Source: JACDAE01 sp034438015
Lineage (GTDB): Bacteria > Chloroflexota > Ktedonobacteria > Ktedonobacterales > Ktedonobacteraceae
Assembly: GCA_034438015.1 (NCBI GenBank)
Contig: DAOTTD010000203.1
Span: forward strand, 1 to 39,690
Direction: 5' to 3'
DNA length: 39,690 nt
The notes under the pieces are model-generated. The model was not told the DNA's origin. It did not search any database and worked only from the letters and a program-made list of their open reading frames with translations. Positions within the stretch are counted from its first letter, which is position 1. Each line of letters starts with the position of its first letter. The position numbers were made by a program, and so were the translations under genes. Positions 6,226 through 15,429 of this stretch are shown piece after piece.

Positions 6226-8496
6226 ATGAAGCGAACGTGGACCTCAGAGGAGTTACTTGAGCATTTTACCCTTCTGCCCGACGAATTAGCAGCGGTCGGC
6301 AATAAATCTGGGGCCACGCGCCTTGGGTTTACCGTCTTACTCAAATGTTTCCAATACGAAGGCCGTTTCTTGCGTTCCAGGCAAGAGGCAGCCCCCGAGG
6401 TGGTGCGGTTTCTCGCGACCCAGGTTGGGGTTGATGCCGCTCTCTTTGCCCAGTACGCCTGGGAAGGACGCACCATCGAAGCGCATCGAGCACAGATCCG
6501 TGAGATGAGCAAGATACGGGAGTTCCGTCGTGCCGATGAAGAAGCACTGCTTGACTGGCTCTGTGCCGAGATTCTCCCTCATGAACACCATCCTGAGCGT
6601 CTCCGTGAGCTAATTCGCGCCGAGTGCCGAACCCGCAGAATCGAAGCTCCAGAAGATATTGCCGCGTTGATTGAGACCGGACTCGTGGCATACGAAGCAC
6701 AGATTTATACCGTCATCGTGGCACGCCTCACGCCTGAGGTGCAGAATCGCCTGGATGCTCTTCTCGTGGCCGAGCCCGAGGCGTCGGGAGAAGAGGAGGA
6801 AGAATTACCACTCAACTTGTTGCGTCTCGACCCTGGCCCGGTTGGCGTCGAGAGTGCGCTAAGCGAGATCGCCAAATTGCGCTCCCTGCGGGCCATTGGA
6901 TTGCCGCCCGATTCGTTTCAAGGGTATGCACCCAAGCTGGTGGAACGCTTGCGACGACGCGTTGCCGCTGAATCTCCTTCCCATATTCGCCAGCATCCCC
7001 AGGCCATTCGCATGACCCTGCTGGCCGCCCTGGTGTTTCAGCGTACCCAGGAAGTCACCGATGCCCTGGTCACCTTGTTGATCCAGATTGTCCATCGCAT
7101 TGGCAAACGAGCCGAACGCCGCGTTGAAGCCGCGTATCTCAACGATCTCAAACGGGTAGCCGGAAAAACGCGCATTCTCTATCGGATTGCCGACGCAGCG
7201 CTCGAACACCCTGACGAACCCGTCCGAGAGGTGGTCTTTCCGGTTGCCAACGAGCAGACCTTGCGCGACCTGGTGGCTGAGTACAAAGCACAAGGGGGAG
7301 CCTACCGTCAAAAAGTGCAGGAGGTGATGCGTTCCTCCTATCGCAATCACTATCGCCAGATTCTCCCGGCCCTCCTGGACGTGCTTGACTTCCATTCCAA
7401 CAATACGGCCTATCAACCCGTGATCGAGGCGCTTACAGTGGTTCGCGAGTATGTGAGCAGCCGACTGTCTTGGTATCCGGTCGAGGTCAGTCCTCCCGTT
7501 GAGGGAGTGGTCCCTCCCACCTGGGAAAACATCGTGGCGGAAAAAGATAGCGCTGGAGAGGAGCGGGTCAATCGCTTGACCTACGAATTGAGTGTGTTGC
7601 AAACCTTACGTGAGCGTGTGCGAAGCAAGGAAATATGGGTAGCTGGGGCGGCCCAATTCCGCAATCCTGAGGACGACCTCCCGCGTGATTTTGACCAGCA
7701 TCGGGCAACCTATTACGCGGATCTCAACCTGTCGCTCTCGGCTGACGAGTTTGTGGCTTCGTTACAGACCCAGTTGACCACGGCGCTCGCGTCATTTGAA
7801 CGCTTCATAGCGAAAAAGCCGAGTGATGTGGCCGTCGGCACGAAACGCGGGAAAGGCTGGATCACGCTCTCTCCACTCCCGAAGCAACCCGAACCCAAGC
7901 ATCTCCCTCGTTTGAAAACGGAGATCCTGCGCCGATGGGGTGTCATTGGCTTACTTGATATGCTCAAAGAATCGGCGATGCTTACCGGGTGCCTTGACTG
8001 TTTCCTACAGGCAGCCGCGAAGCCCTTGATCCTGAACTGCTACAAAAGCGCTTACTCCTCTGTATTTATGGCATGGGAACCAATATGGGACTCAAACGGA
8101 TGGCAGGGGTCGATCCCCACATCACCGCAGAGGATTTACGCTACACCCGACGGCGTTATCTGCACAAAGAGCACCTGCGAGCCGCGATTGCCCAGGTGGT
8201 CAACGCCCTGCTCCACGCTCGGCTGGAATCGATCTGGGGAGAAGCGACCTCCACCTGTGCCTCCGATTCCAAGAAATTTCATGCGGTTGATCAGAATCTC
8301 TTGACCCAATGGCATGCACGCTATCGCGGTCCCGGCGTTCTCGTCTACTGGCATGTGGAACGCCGCTCGGTCTGCATTTATTCACAGTTAAAATCCTGTA
8401 CTTCCTCTGAAGTGGCGGCAATGCTCGAAGGCGTGCTCCGCCATTGTACCGACATGACGATCAAGCACCAGATGACCGATTCGCACGGGCATACCG
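6226..8496 (+). pseudogene. tnpA: Tn3-family transposase tnpA, N-terminal part, frameshifted and interrupted
   Basis: The start MKRTWTSEELLEHFTLLPDE is typical of the DUF4158 N-terminal DNA-binding domain of Tn3-family transposases, preceded by AAGGGGAG. The frame is open to the conserved E-I-L-R-R-W-G-V-I-G-L-L-D-M-L-K-E, then shifts by one missing base around 8010-8021; the correct continuation (REALDPELLQKRLLLC) is in the third frame. That frame holds the catalytic D of CASDSKKFHAVD and the second D of M-T-D-S-H-G-H-T, and is cut at 8496 by the Tn554-like element. The remainder resumes at 12514. Joined and with one base restored the gene would encode about 1024 residues, the family's normal size. 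An upstream GTG (6184) is a weaker start. Confidence 0.88.
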
Positions 8497-8518
8497 TTAT
8501 GTGGACATGTGAAACCCT
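8497..8518. repeat. Left terminal inverted repeat of the Tn554-like element
   Basis: TTATGTGGACA (8497-8507) matches, in inverse orientation, TGTCTACATAA at the right end with one mismatch. A further AACCCT block follows in both ends after a 5-nt difference. Confidence 0.7.
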
Positions 8519-8579
8519 GTAGAGCATTTGTTCGTGATAAGAACAGATGTTTCATAGTCAGAGAAGGAGCAAGTGAACC

Positions 8580-9731
8580 ATGCGAGTCCACCATGTCCAC
8601 ACGGGCAGTCACCAGGATGAAACCTTTGAATTGCTCGACGATGACGATCACCCCATTCCTGCCGTTGCTGGCTTCCTGCGTCACCTGCGGGCTCGGGGGT
8701 GTTCTCCCAACACCCTGTCGGCCTATGCCTATGATTTGCTGCATTTCATGACCTTCCTCAAGGAGCAGCAGCTCACCTATCTGGAGTTTGCTCCCTCCCA
8801 TGCTCTCCAGTTTCTGGAGTATCTTAGCACGATCTCCAGCCGCAAGCAAGCACGGCGCTTGAGCCTGGTGCTCTCTACGACGACCCATGAGGGAACGCCT
8901 GCTACCCGCCTCTCGCCTGCGACGATCAATCGGACATTTGCTGCTGTCTCCTCTTTCTACGAATACTTGATTCTCACAGGCGAGTTCTCGCAGCCAGAGA
9001 ATCCTATCCACCAGGTCGATGATCCTGCGCTGGCCAGAGTAGCCGCCCGTCACCGTCCGTTCATGGGTCGCGCCAGTCGTCAGCGTCCTCTGCGACGATC
9101 AGTCCACGTCAAAACGGTCCAACGTGTGCCCCGACCGATGGATGACGAGCAGATCGACCTGCTGCTGGCTTCGCTCTCGAAGAAGCGTGACAAGGCGATG
9201 CTCTTGCTCATGTTGCACGGCGGTCTGCGCCCAGGGGAAATCCTCAATCTTCAGTTGGAAGATATTTCCTACGCTCGTAAGCGGGTGGTGATCCGCTATC
9301 GGACTAACCATCCCAAAGGCGTCCGAACCAAATCACGAACGGAACGGGTGGTAGACCTCCTTCAGCCAGAAACGTTACAGGCCGTGAGCGACTATGTGAT
9401 GCAGGAACGCCCATCGGATACCAGCAGTCCCTACCTCTTTCTCGTTGGCGGTCGAGGCAAAAGACATGGCGAACCGCTGGGCTCTCATGCCCTGGTGAAG
9501 CTGTTTGAACGACACTGCGAACGTGTTGGCATTCGTCCCCCCTGGATCACTCCTCATGCCCTCAGACATACGCATGCCACGCGCATGTTCGAGGGCGGCA
9601 TGCGGGATCTGACCCTGCAAAAGCGCCTGGGCCATGCCTCACCGGAATCCACGCGCATCTACACCGACGTCTCAGATGCCACAGTCGTTGCCGAATATCG
9701 CCATGCTCTTGGAAAGGAGGAGACCCGATGA
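8580..9731 (+). CDS. tnpA: Tn554 TnpA-like tyrosine recombinase
   Basis: A 383-residue site-specific recombinase. The N-terminal core-binding domain occupies about residues 25-135 and the catalytic domain 185-375. Catalytic residues are all visible: R217 (GGLRPGE), H326/R329 (PHALRH), H352 (LGH) and Y361 (TRIYT). The ATG follows GGAG at proper spacing, and the TGA stop overlaps the next gene's ATG in ATGA, so the two recombinases are translationally coupled, as in Tn554. The protein is expected to act with TnpB in excision and insertion of the element. Confidence 0.9.
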   Translation: MRVHHVHTGSHQDETFELLDDDDHPIPAVAGFLRHLRARGCSPNTLSAYAYDLLHFMTFLKEQQLTYLEFAPSHALQFLEYLSTISSRKQARRLSLVLSTTTHEGTPATRLSPATINRTFAAVSSFYEYLILTGEFSQPENPIHQVDDPALARVAARHRPFMGRASRQRPLRRSVHVKTVQRVPRPMDDEQIDLLLASLSKKRDKAMLLLMLHGGLRPGEILNLQLEDISYARKRVVIRYRTNHPKGVRTKSRTERVVDLLQPETLQAVSDYVMQERPSDTSSPYLFLVGGRGKRHGEPLGSHALVKLFERHCERVGIRPPWITPHALRHTHATRMFEGGMRDLTLQKRLGHASPESTRIYTDVSDATVVAEYRHALGKEETR

Positions 9732-11779
9732 CGTCCTCCTCCCTGGATGCGCTCTCATCCTTGCCATTCCATCACGCGAGTGCGCAAGAGTGGGAAACGT
9801 TCGTCCGACACTTCGCGACGAGCCAGAGGTACCAGGAAGCGCTCCTCCTGTCTCGTCGCCAGTTCGTCTCCTGCTATCCGAGCCTTTCAGTGTGGTTTGC
9901 CGCTCCTCTTGTTGAGCGTGTTGGACGGTCAGATGAAGAGTGCCGACAGAACGTGGGACACAACGATGTCCTGTACAAAATCTCCTACCATGCGCGTCAC
10001 TATCTGGCCTTCCTTGCTTTACGTGGGTATGCCCGCTTCGATTGGGAATGGCTCATTGCTGTTCGCCAATTTCGGCCATCCTCCCTCTTTACCTGTGCAG
10101 CAGGAGATATGGGAATGACCGCTCTGCTTGATGACGCCTTTCACCTGGGCTTCGCCAAGCAGCACACAACGAGCGCCTTCCACTGGCTCATTCATCGTAT
10201 CCTGATGCATACCGGCGTGCCAGATATTGAACAGATTACCGAGGTCGAACTTCAGGAGTTCGAGCAGGCCCTTGACCGTTTTACCGAACGGCCAGACGTA
10301 GATGTGCTTTATGGGTCAGTCGATGAGTACCGCAAGCGGCTCAAATCTCGCAAGATCTCTCTGCACCAACTTCAGGTGGTTCTCTATCATCGAGGGCAAG
10401 TGAACCGCGAGCCACAACGAGTGGTGAATGCCCCCTCTCGACGCGTGTTCATGGCCCACAAGCCACGCATGCAGGAGATCCTTGCTCGTTACCTGACTGC
10501 GCGGAGTTTGACTGATCAACCCGCAACCGTCAAGAAGCTGGATCTGGCCATGCGCGAGTTCGTTGACTGGATCGAGCAAACCTATCCTGACACCCAGACC
10601 TTTGCAGAAGTGACGCGAGAGCATGTCCTGGAATATGCCGAGGTGCTCAACACCCGACTGGGCATGTTCACGTCACAGCCACTGGCTTCATCGAGCAAAT
10701 GGGTGATCATGACAAAAGTGGCTCAGTTCTTTCGTGAGGTCTCCTACTGGGGATGGGAGGATGTTCCCATACGACCACTTCTTCTCCCTGGAGAGCTTCC
10801 CAAGCGCCCACTGCGGATTCCTCGCTATATTCCTGAGCCTGAGTTGGAACGGCTCATGGGCGCGATTCGGGCGCTTGACTGTCCGTATCAGCAAGCGGCC
10901 CTGCTCATTGCTCGCTGGAGCGGAGCACGGAGAGGGGAAATCCGTCGGCTCGAAGTGGACTGTCTCGACAGCTATCCAGATGGCACACCACGACTGCGCA
11001 TCCCAGCGGGAAAAACGTACCAGGAGAGAGTGATCCCCATCCATGAGGAGGCCGCTGCGGCTATCAGGACCCTTCAAGCTCGACACTGTGGGGAACGCGG
11101 ATGGGTTGACCGCAAAACCGGCATCATCACCCGCTCCCTCTTTATGCATCGAGGCAGACTCTTTGGAGCACGCTACCTGTTCGAGTGTGCGATTGAGAAA
11201 GCTTGCCAGGCTGCTGGACTCGTCACACCAGATGGCAAGCCGACAGTGACTCCCCATCGTTTTCGGCACACGGTCGGAACGCAGCTGGCACAACGTGGTG
11301 CACGCTTGCGGACTATCCAGAAGATTTTAGGGCATGAGAGTGCAGCCATGTCGCTGGCCTATCTTGGCATCTCGGACGAGGATGTGCGGCAAGATTACCA
11401 GGCCGTGCTGGGCGAGCAAGCCACCATTGCAGGACCAGGAGCACAGATGCTCCGCGATGGTCACTTTGCGCAATCGGAAATCACCTGGTTAAAAGAACAT
11501 TACTTCCAGACGGAGCGAGAACTGGGCAGATGTCTCCGCCTGCCTCAAGAAGGCCCCTGTGAGTGTGATTTGTACCTCACCTGTGCGAAGTTTGTAACCA
11601 CACCTGCGTATGCTTCCCGATTACGCCGTCGCCGGAGACGGGAGCGAGAACTGATTGAGGATGCCGTCACTCATGGGTGGGAGCGAGAGGTGGAGCGACA
11701 CCAGTGTACGGTGAAAAGAATCGAGCAATTACTCGCCGATTTGGGAGAGTCACTCGATGGACCAGAAGCCACAGATTGA
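9728..11779 (+). CDS. tnpB: Tn554 TnpB-like tyrosine recombinase
   Basis: A 683-residue recombinase with a long N-terminal extension (about 1-250), a core-binding domain (250-340) and a catalytic domain (370-560). Catalytic residues are R401 (SGARRGE), H510/R513 (PHRFRH), H536 (LGH) and Y545 (SLAYLG). The C-terminal tail holds C-E-C-D-L-Y-x-T-C, typical of the TnpB group and possibly metal-binding, then a basic RLRRRRRRERE stretch. Its size and its overlap with the preceding recombinase gene match the Tn554 arrangement. The stop codon forms the foot of a 19-bp hairpin. Confidence 0.9.
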   Translation: MTSSSLDALSSLPFHHASAQEWETFVRHFATSQRYQEALLLSRRQFVSCYPSLSVWFAAPLVERVGRSDEECRQNVGHNDVLYKISYHARHYLAFLALRGYARFDWEWLIAVRQFRPSSLFTCAAGDMGMTALLDDAFHLGFAKQHTTSAFHWLIHRILMHTGVPDIEQITEVELQEFEQALDRFTERPDVDVLYGSVDEYRKRLKSRKISLHQLQVVLYHRGQVNREPQRVVNAPSRRVFMAHKPRMQEILARYLTARSLTDQPATVKKLDLAMREFVDWIEQTYPDTQTFAEVTREHVLEYAEVLNTRLGMFTSQPLASSSKWVIMTKVAQFFREVSYWGWEDVPIRPLLLPGELPKRPLRIPRYIPEPELERLMGAIRALDCPYQQAALLIARWSGARRGEIRRLEVDCLDSYPDGTPRLRIPAGKTYQERVIPIHEEAAAAIRTLQARHCGERGWVDRKTGIITRSLFMHRGRLFGARYLFECAIEKACQAAGLVTPDGKPTVTPHRFRHTVGTQLAQRGARLRTIQKILGHESAAMSLAYLGISDEDVRQDYQAVLGEQATIAGPGAQMLRDGHFAQSEITWLKEHYFQTERELGRCLRLPQEGPCECDLYLTCAKFVTTPAYASRLRRRRRRERELIEDAVTHGWEREVERHQCTVKRIEQLLADLGESLDGPEATD

Positions 11780-11819
11780 CCTCGTTTGATTGCTGCAACA
11801 CAGCAATCAAACGAGGTCA
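11777..11819 (+). terminator. 19-bp perfect hairpin after the tnpB stop
   Basis: Arms 11777-11795 and 11801-11819 are perfectly complementary with a 5-nt loop (CAACA), starting at the tnpB TGA. There is only a weak T-rich tail (CTCTTTCTG). It may attenuate transcription into the downstream gene or protect the upstream mRNA end. Confidence 0.6.
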
Positions 11820-11829
11820 TCATCTCTTT

Positions 11830-12436
11830 CTGTCTAGACAGCGTCCAAGAAGGAAGGAGGATGTGCGTATGGAATATGTCACGATCATGGAGGCAGCTCG
11901 GCGTTGCGGGGTGAGTGACAAAACCATTCGGCGCGCCATTCACAAGGGTACCTTACCAGCTCGTTCCCCAAAATCGAATCGCAGCGAGATTGCCGTCTCT
12001 GACCTGGAGCGTTTTGCACCTGGACAGATACCTGGACATGTCCAGGTAGCGCCTTCGAGCCGTATCGTGGCATTGGAAGGGCGCGTCCAGGTCTTAGAAC
12101 AGCAGGTCCAGGAGCTGCTCAACCGACTGGAAGCCGCGACGCCACGACGCGCTTCGCTGAGGACAGAGCGCGTCACGGGCTCATTGCCGAGACATCTCAT
12201 CTCACTGCTGGCCTTTGCTCGGCTCCATAGCGTGTCGGAAACGAAGGTGCTGATCCATGTAGATAGCAACCTGTTACCAGTCAAACGAGGAGAATGGACC
12301 GATCACGATGGCATGGTGATCACCCTGGCCCTCGATGCCAAAGGGAGGAAAGCCTTCTACCAGCTTTACCGCGACCTTCCTTATTTCATACGCTGTGGCC
12401 AGTGCCCTCACGGTTACCTGGACACTGTCTAGACAT
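11830..12436. repeat. Palindromes around and inside the tnpC-like gene
   Basis: TGTCTAGACA occurs at 11831-11840, before the ribosome site, and again at 12426-12435, over the stop codon of the same gene. A 20-bp palindrome with core CCTGGACATGTCCAGG lies inside the gene at 12029-12048. The related GTGGACATGT sits in the element's left end (8501-8510). They are candidate binding sites for the HTH protein; this is inference. Confidence 0.5.
11869..12432 (+). CDS. HTH (excisionase/MerR-type) coiled-coil protein in tnpC position
   Basis: A 187-residue protein. Residues 1-50 form an excisionase-type winged HTH (YVTIMEAARRCGVSDKTIRR, then A-I-H-K-G-T-L-P-A). Residues about 65-90 form a short heptad coiled coil (IVALEGRVQVLEQQVQELL). 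The remainder (HLISLLAFARLHSVSETKV and after) has a second helical, possibly DNA-binding, region that I do not recognise. The start ATG at 11869 has AAGGAGG 8 nt upstream. Tn554 tnpC is also a small coiled-coil accessory protein that sets transposition frequency and orientation, so the same role is inferred from position; sequence relationship was not established. Confidence 0.75.
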   Translation: MEYVTIMEAARRCGVSDKTIRRAIHKGTLPARSPKSNRSEIAVSDLERFAPGQIPGHVQVAPSSRIVALEGRVQVLEQQVQELLNRLEAATPRRASLRTERVTGSLPRHLISLLAFARLHSVSETKVLIHVDSNLLPVKRGEWTDHDGMVITLALDAKGRKAFYQLYRDLPYFIRCGQCPHGYLDTV

Positions 12437-12496
12437 CAATACTTATGCTCTGGGTCTCGATGAACCATTCGGGCATAACTGTTGGGGTTGAGGGTT

Positions 12497-12513
12497 TGTC
12501 TACATAATCAGTG
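12497..12513. repeat. Right terminal inverted repeat and 6-nt core of the Tn554-like element
   Basis: TGTCTACATAA (12497-12507) pairs with the left end; TCAGTG (12508-12513) is the segment that replaces the 6-nt target copy ATACCG seen at 8491-8496. Confidence 0.65.
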
Positions 12514-13316
12514 ATCTGATTTTTGGTTTGTTCACGCTGTTGGGCTTTCGCTTTGCGCCGAGATTGCGCGATCTTCCCGACCAAACCCTCTATCGCGCGA
12601 GAAAAGGCTTCGACTATGGGATGCTCATGCCCACGCTCAAAAAAGATATCCGCGTCGACCTGATCGTCCAGCACTGGGATGATTTAAACCGTATCGCCGC
12701 CTCGCTCAAAGATGGGTTGATTCGCCCTTCCCTGCTCATCTCGAAGCTTCAGGCGAAGCAGCAGCAAAATCCACTGCAACAGGCATTGCAAGAGTTGGGG
12801 CGTATTTCTAAGACATTACACATTTTAGAGTATGTCGATGATCCCGCGCTGCGCAGGCGCGTCTTGATTGGCTTGAATAAAGGAGAGCATTTACACTCGC
12901 TGGCACGCAACCTCGCTTTCGGCAGGCAAGGCCGTTTTCATGATCGGGGATATGAAGCGCAGTTGAACCGCGCCTCGGCACTCTCTCTGGTGATCAACGC
13001 TATTGCCGTCTGGAATACCCGCTACTTTGAGCAAGCTGAGGCCAAACTGACACGGCAACATATTCCGTTGCCAGAAGAGGTGTGGCAACACCTCTCCCCC
13101 TTCCAGTGGTCCCATATCCATCTCAATGGATCGTATCATTTTACGGGACTCACACTCAAAGATGATTTTCGTCCTTTACGGGAATATCACGGGCCACGCG
13201 CATACCTCTCGACAGGTTCTGAGAGCAGTGAAACGGAAGCCGCTGTTTCACGGGAAGAAGAGGAGGCATCTCTTCCTCTTCAGCTCTCTTTCTTCGCTGA
13301 AGAGGAACAAGGCTAA
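12514..13316 (+). pseudogene. tnpA: Tn3-family transposase tnpA, C-terminal part
   Basis: The sequence resumes with D-L-I-F-G-L-F-T-L-L-G-F-R-F-A-P-R-L-R-D, the conserved block right after the second catalytic Asp of Tn3 transposases. It contains the third acidic residue region (L-N-K-G-E-H-L-H-S-L-A-R) and the family C-terminus with S-L-V-I-N-A-I-A-V-W-N-T-R-Y. It ends in a Glu-rich tail, S-F-F-A-E-E-E-Q-G. It has no start of its own and is separated from its N-terminal half by the Tn554-like insertion. Confidence 0.88.
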
Positions 13317-13369
13317 CGATTCGCTGCTAGTTATATGGTACGTCGTATCTTTTCGTCAAAAAAACACCG

Positions 13370-13385
13370 AAGGCCTATTGGCCTT
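13370..13385 (-). terminator. Small hairpin, T-rich on the minus side
   Basis: AAGGCC-TATT-GGCCTT with seven A residues just before it on the plus strand, so a stop signal for minus-strand transcription. No minus-strand gene directly upstream was recognised. Confidence 0.3.
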
Positions 13386-13431
13386 GTCATTAGCTTTTGT
13401 CCGCAATCTCCCTTTTCCTCAAGCTCTACCC

Positions 13432-13460
13432 TTGACAAAAGAGTTGTAAACGATTACAAT
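13432..13460 (+). promoter_or_regulatory. Consensus sigma-70 promoter
   Basis: TTGACA (13432-13437), 17-bp spacer, TACAAT (13455-13460). It would drive the small membrane protein at 13588 and methylglyoxal synthase at 13892. Confidence 0.75.
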
Positions 13461-13587
13461 AGGAGTGTAGTTACTGGTGTGATGATAGTTCTGTAGTAAT
13501 ATCACTGTCCAGAGTGGATATAGTAATCTGTGAACATCATACACTTTTTCACATTTTTTAGATTTCTCATACTACACTAATAAATAG

Positions 13588-13806
13588 ATGAAAAACTTGA
13601 AGATAAGAGCTATACGCTTGAAAGGATATATTGCTATGTTGGTCTTTACGGCATTTATGATGATGCTAATCCTTCTCGCCATTGGAATGAAGTTCCACCT
13701 GTACCTGTACAAGCATGGAGCGCTTACCTCTCCACGGGACAACACCGCAGAAGAACAGGCCACTTTAGAAAGAAGGATCTTCCAGACCGTTCCTTACCGG
13801 AGGTAA
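13588..13806 (+). CDS. Small single-pass membrane protein (hypothetical)
   Basis: A 72-residue frame with a basic N-terminus (MKNLKIRAIRLKGY) and one strong hydrophobic helix (residues about 16-35, rich in Met, Leu and Ile), followed by a polar tail. It lies 130 bp after a consensus promoter and 85 bp before methylglyoxal synthase. No convincing Shine-Dalgarno sequence precedes the ATG, and no family is recognised. It may be real or merely a leader frame. Confidence 0.4.
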   Translation: MKNLKIRAIRLKGYIAMLVFTAFMMMLILLAIGMKFHLYLYKHGALTSPRDNTAEEQATLERRIFQTVPYRR

Positions 13807-13891
13807 GCAGGTTGCCTCCCGTTTCATCATCTGGTGGGAACCGCTGACACATTGTCAGTGAGCAAGAAAACATAGAGAAAAGAGCTACACG

Positions 13892-14377
13892 ATGAACACG
13901 AGGAAAAACATTGCCCTTGTGGCACACGATGAGAAAAAGCAGGATCTGCTGGAATGGGCAAAATTTAATAAAGATCTTTTGTTACAACACGAACTGTATG
14001 CAACAGGGACGACCGGTAAACTCCTGGAAGAGATTCTCGGGGTTGAGATCCATAAGTTGCAGAGCGGCCCATTGGGCGGAGATCAGCAACTGGGAGCCAT
14101 GATTGTCGGCGGAGAGATCGATCTGCTGGTCTTCTTCTGGGACCCGCTCACCACCCAGGCGCATACGTCTGATGTCCAGGCGCTCTTACGGATTGCCGTG
14201 GTCTGGAATATTCCCGTCGCGTGTGACCGGGCGGCTGCCGATTTCATGATCACCTCGCCCTTGCTGACAGGAACCTACCAACGGTTCTTACCCGACTACC
14301 AGGGGTATACCGAACGCATGGCGCGTGCTCAGATGGAAGAGGAGGTTTCGGCAGCAGCGGAACACTCGCCAGCGTAA
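13892..14377 (+). CDS. mgsA: Methylglyoxal synthase
   Basis: A 161-residue cytosolic enzyme converting dihydroxyacetone phosphate to methylglyoxal and phosphate, a bypass of lower glycolysis under phosphate limitation. Family signatures are continuous: N-I-A-L-V-A-H-D near residue 6-13 (catalytic His and Asp), YATGTTGKLL phosphate loop, SGPLGGDQQ with the catalytic Asp, LVFFWDPLT and W-N-I-P-V-A. Length matches the family (about 130-155) with a short C-terminal extension. The neighbouring convergent aldo-keto reductase could reduce the toxic product; this is inferred from adjacency. The ribosome site is weak (GAGAAAAGAG). Confidence 0.95.
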   Translation: MNTRKNIALVAHDEKKQDLLEWAKFNKDLLLQHELYATGTTGKLLEEILGVEIHKLQSGPLGGDQQLGAMIVGGEIDLLVFFWDPLTTQAHTSDVQALLRIAVVWNIPVACDRAAADFMITSPLLTGTYQRFLPDYQGYTERMARAQMEEEVSAAAEHSPA

Positions 14378-14393
14378 AGTGTAGTCTGAAGAG

Positions 14394-14426
14394 CAGGAGA
14401 TAGAAACGGCTCGTTTCTATCTCCTG
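14394..14426. terminator. Bidirectional hairpin between mgsA and the aldo-keto reductase
   Basis: Perfect 15-bp stem (14394-14408 with 14412-14426) with a GCT loop. It covers the stop codon and last codons of the minus-strand gene. It lacks a long T tract, but its place between convergent genes fits a terminator. Confidence 0.65.
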
Positions 14427-15427
14427 GCGACCTGTGGATCGCGCTCGCGAGGCAGGCTGAACCAGGCGTCATCGCATGCACGAAGCTCGTCTTCGTCAAG
14501 CGTTAGACCTACGCCACGCAGACTGTCTTCGAGCTGGCCTGGCTTGCTCGCGCCCAGGATGGCAGAGGTGATGTCTTGTTGGGCCAGCACCCAGGCCAGT
14601 GCGACGTGCGTGATATTCTTCCCGCGCTGTTCGAGAAAGTTTCCCAGCCTCTCGACGACATCGAAGACTGCCTCGTTCCAATAGCGGTGCTGGTAGAGCT
14701 CTCCAGCGCGCTGCAGGCCGAAGCGCGTCCCCTCTTCTACGGCCCTCGCCTGCCGATAGCGTCCCGTTAGCACGCCGCCGGCGAGCGGATTATAAACGAT
14801 GACACCTACTCCATGGGCCCGGCACAGTGGCAGCAGTTCGTCTTCGATCATGCGGAACACGATATTGTAGCGTGGCTGCATGCTGACGAAACTGGCAATA
14901 TTCGCTAGCTTGCTCGTCCAGAGCGCATCTGCGAGCTGCCACGCGGGGAAATTCGAGCAGCCAATGTAACGAACCTTGCCGGCACGCACGAGATCGTCCA
15001 TCGCACGCAATGTCTCTTCAATAAGTGTGGATGAATCGGGCCAGTGCACCTGGTAGAGGTCGATGTAGTCGGTCTGCAGACGGCGCAGGCTCTGCTCGCA
15101 GGCAGAGATAACGTGTTTGCGACTCAGACCCGCGTCGTTCGGACTATCACCCATTGAACCCGCGCACTTCGTCGCAAGCACGATGCGTTCGCGCGCGCCT
15201 CGCTCCTGGAGCCACCTGCCGACGATTTCCTCAGTACTTCCTCGCTGCACTTCATCTGCGCCAAGTGGATAGACATCTGCAGTATCAAAAAAGGTCACGC
15301 CCGCCCGATCGGCTACGTCCATGATGGCAAATGCAGTCTCCTGGTTCGCCTGGTTGCCAAAGGTCATTGTGCCCAGACCGACCTCGCTGACCTTCAATCC
15401 GGTCTGGCCAAGTTGCTTTATCTTCAT
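14417..15427 (-). CDS. Aldo/keto reductase
   Basis: A 336-residue NADPH-dependent TIM-barrel oxidoreductase. It begins MKIKQLGQTGLKVSEVGLGT, the standard AKR opening. The catalytic tetrad is visible: Asp and Tyr in FFDTADVYPLG (about residues 48-58), Lys in L-A-T-K-C-A-G and His in Y-Q-V-H-W-P-D. The cofactor region near the C-terminus has S-A-I-L-G-A-S-K-P-G-Q-L. The substrate is open, with methylglyoxal one possibility given the convergent mgsA. AGGAGG lies 9-12 nt upstream of ATG. It sits 2 bp after the oxidoreductase gene, so the two are cotranscribed. Confidence 0.92.
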   Translation of the reverse strand: MKIKQLGQTGLKVSEVGLGTMTFGNQANQETAFAIMDVADRAGVTFFDTADVYPLGADEVQRGSTEEIVGRWLQERGARERIVLATKCAGSMGDSPNDAGLSRKHVISACEQSLRRLQTDYIDLYQVHWPDSSTLIEETLRAMDDLVRAGKVRYIGCSNFPAWQLADALWTSKLANIASFVSMQPRYNIVFRMIEDELLPLCRAHGVGVIVYNPLAGGVLTGRYRQARAVEEGTRFGLQRAGELYQHRYWNEAVFDVVERLGNFLEQRGKNITHVALAWVLAQQDITSAILGASKPGQLEDSLRGVGLTLDEDELRACDDAWFSLPRERDPQVARR

Positions 15428-15429
15428 TT

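Larger units (their letters stand above)
8497..12513 (+). mobile_element. Tn554-like transposon inserted in the Tn3 transposase gene
   Basis: A 4017-bp insert separates two halves of one Tn3-type coding sequence; removing it restores G-H-T-D-L-I-F-G-L-F-T-L-L-G in frame. It carries two overlapping tyrosine recombinase genes of the sizes of Tn554 TnpA (about 360) and TnpB (about 630), followed by a small DNA-binding gene in the tnpC position. The ends have matching inverted termini and there is no target duplication. A 6-nt non-target stretch (12508-12513) remains at the right, as expected for an element moving by 6-bp staggered tyrosine-recombinase exchange. No antibiotic or metal cargo gene is present. 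Confidence 0.85.
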
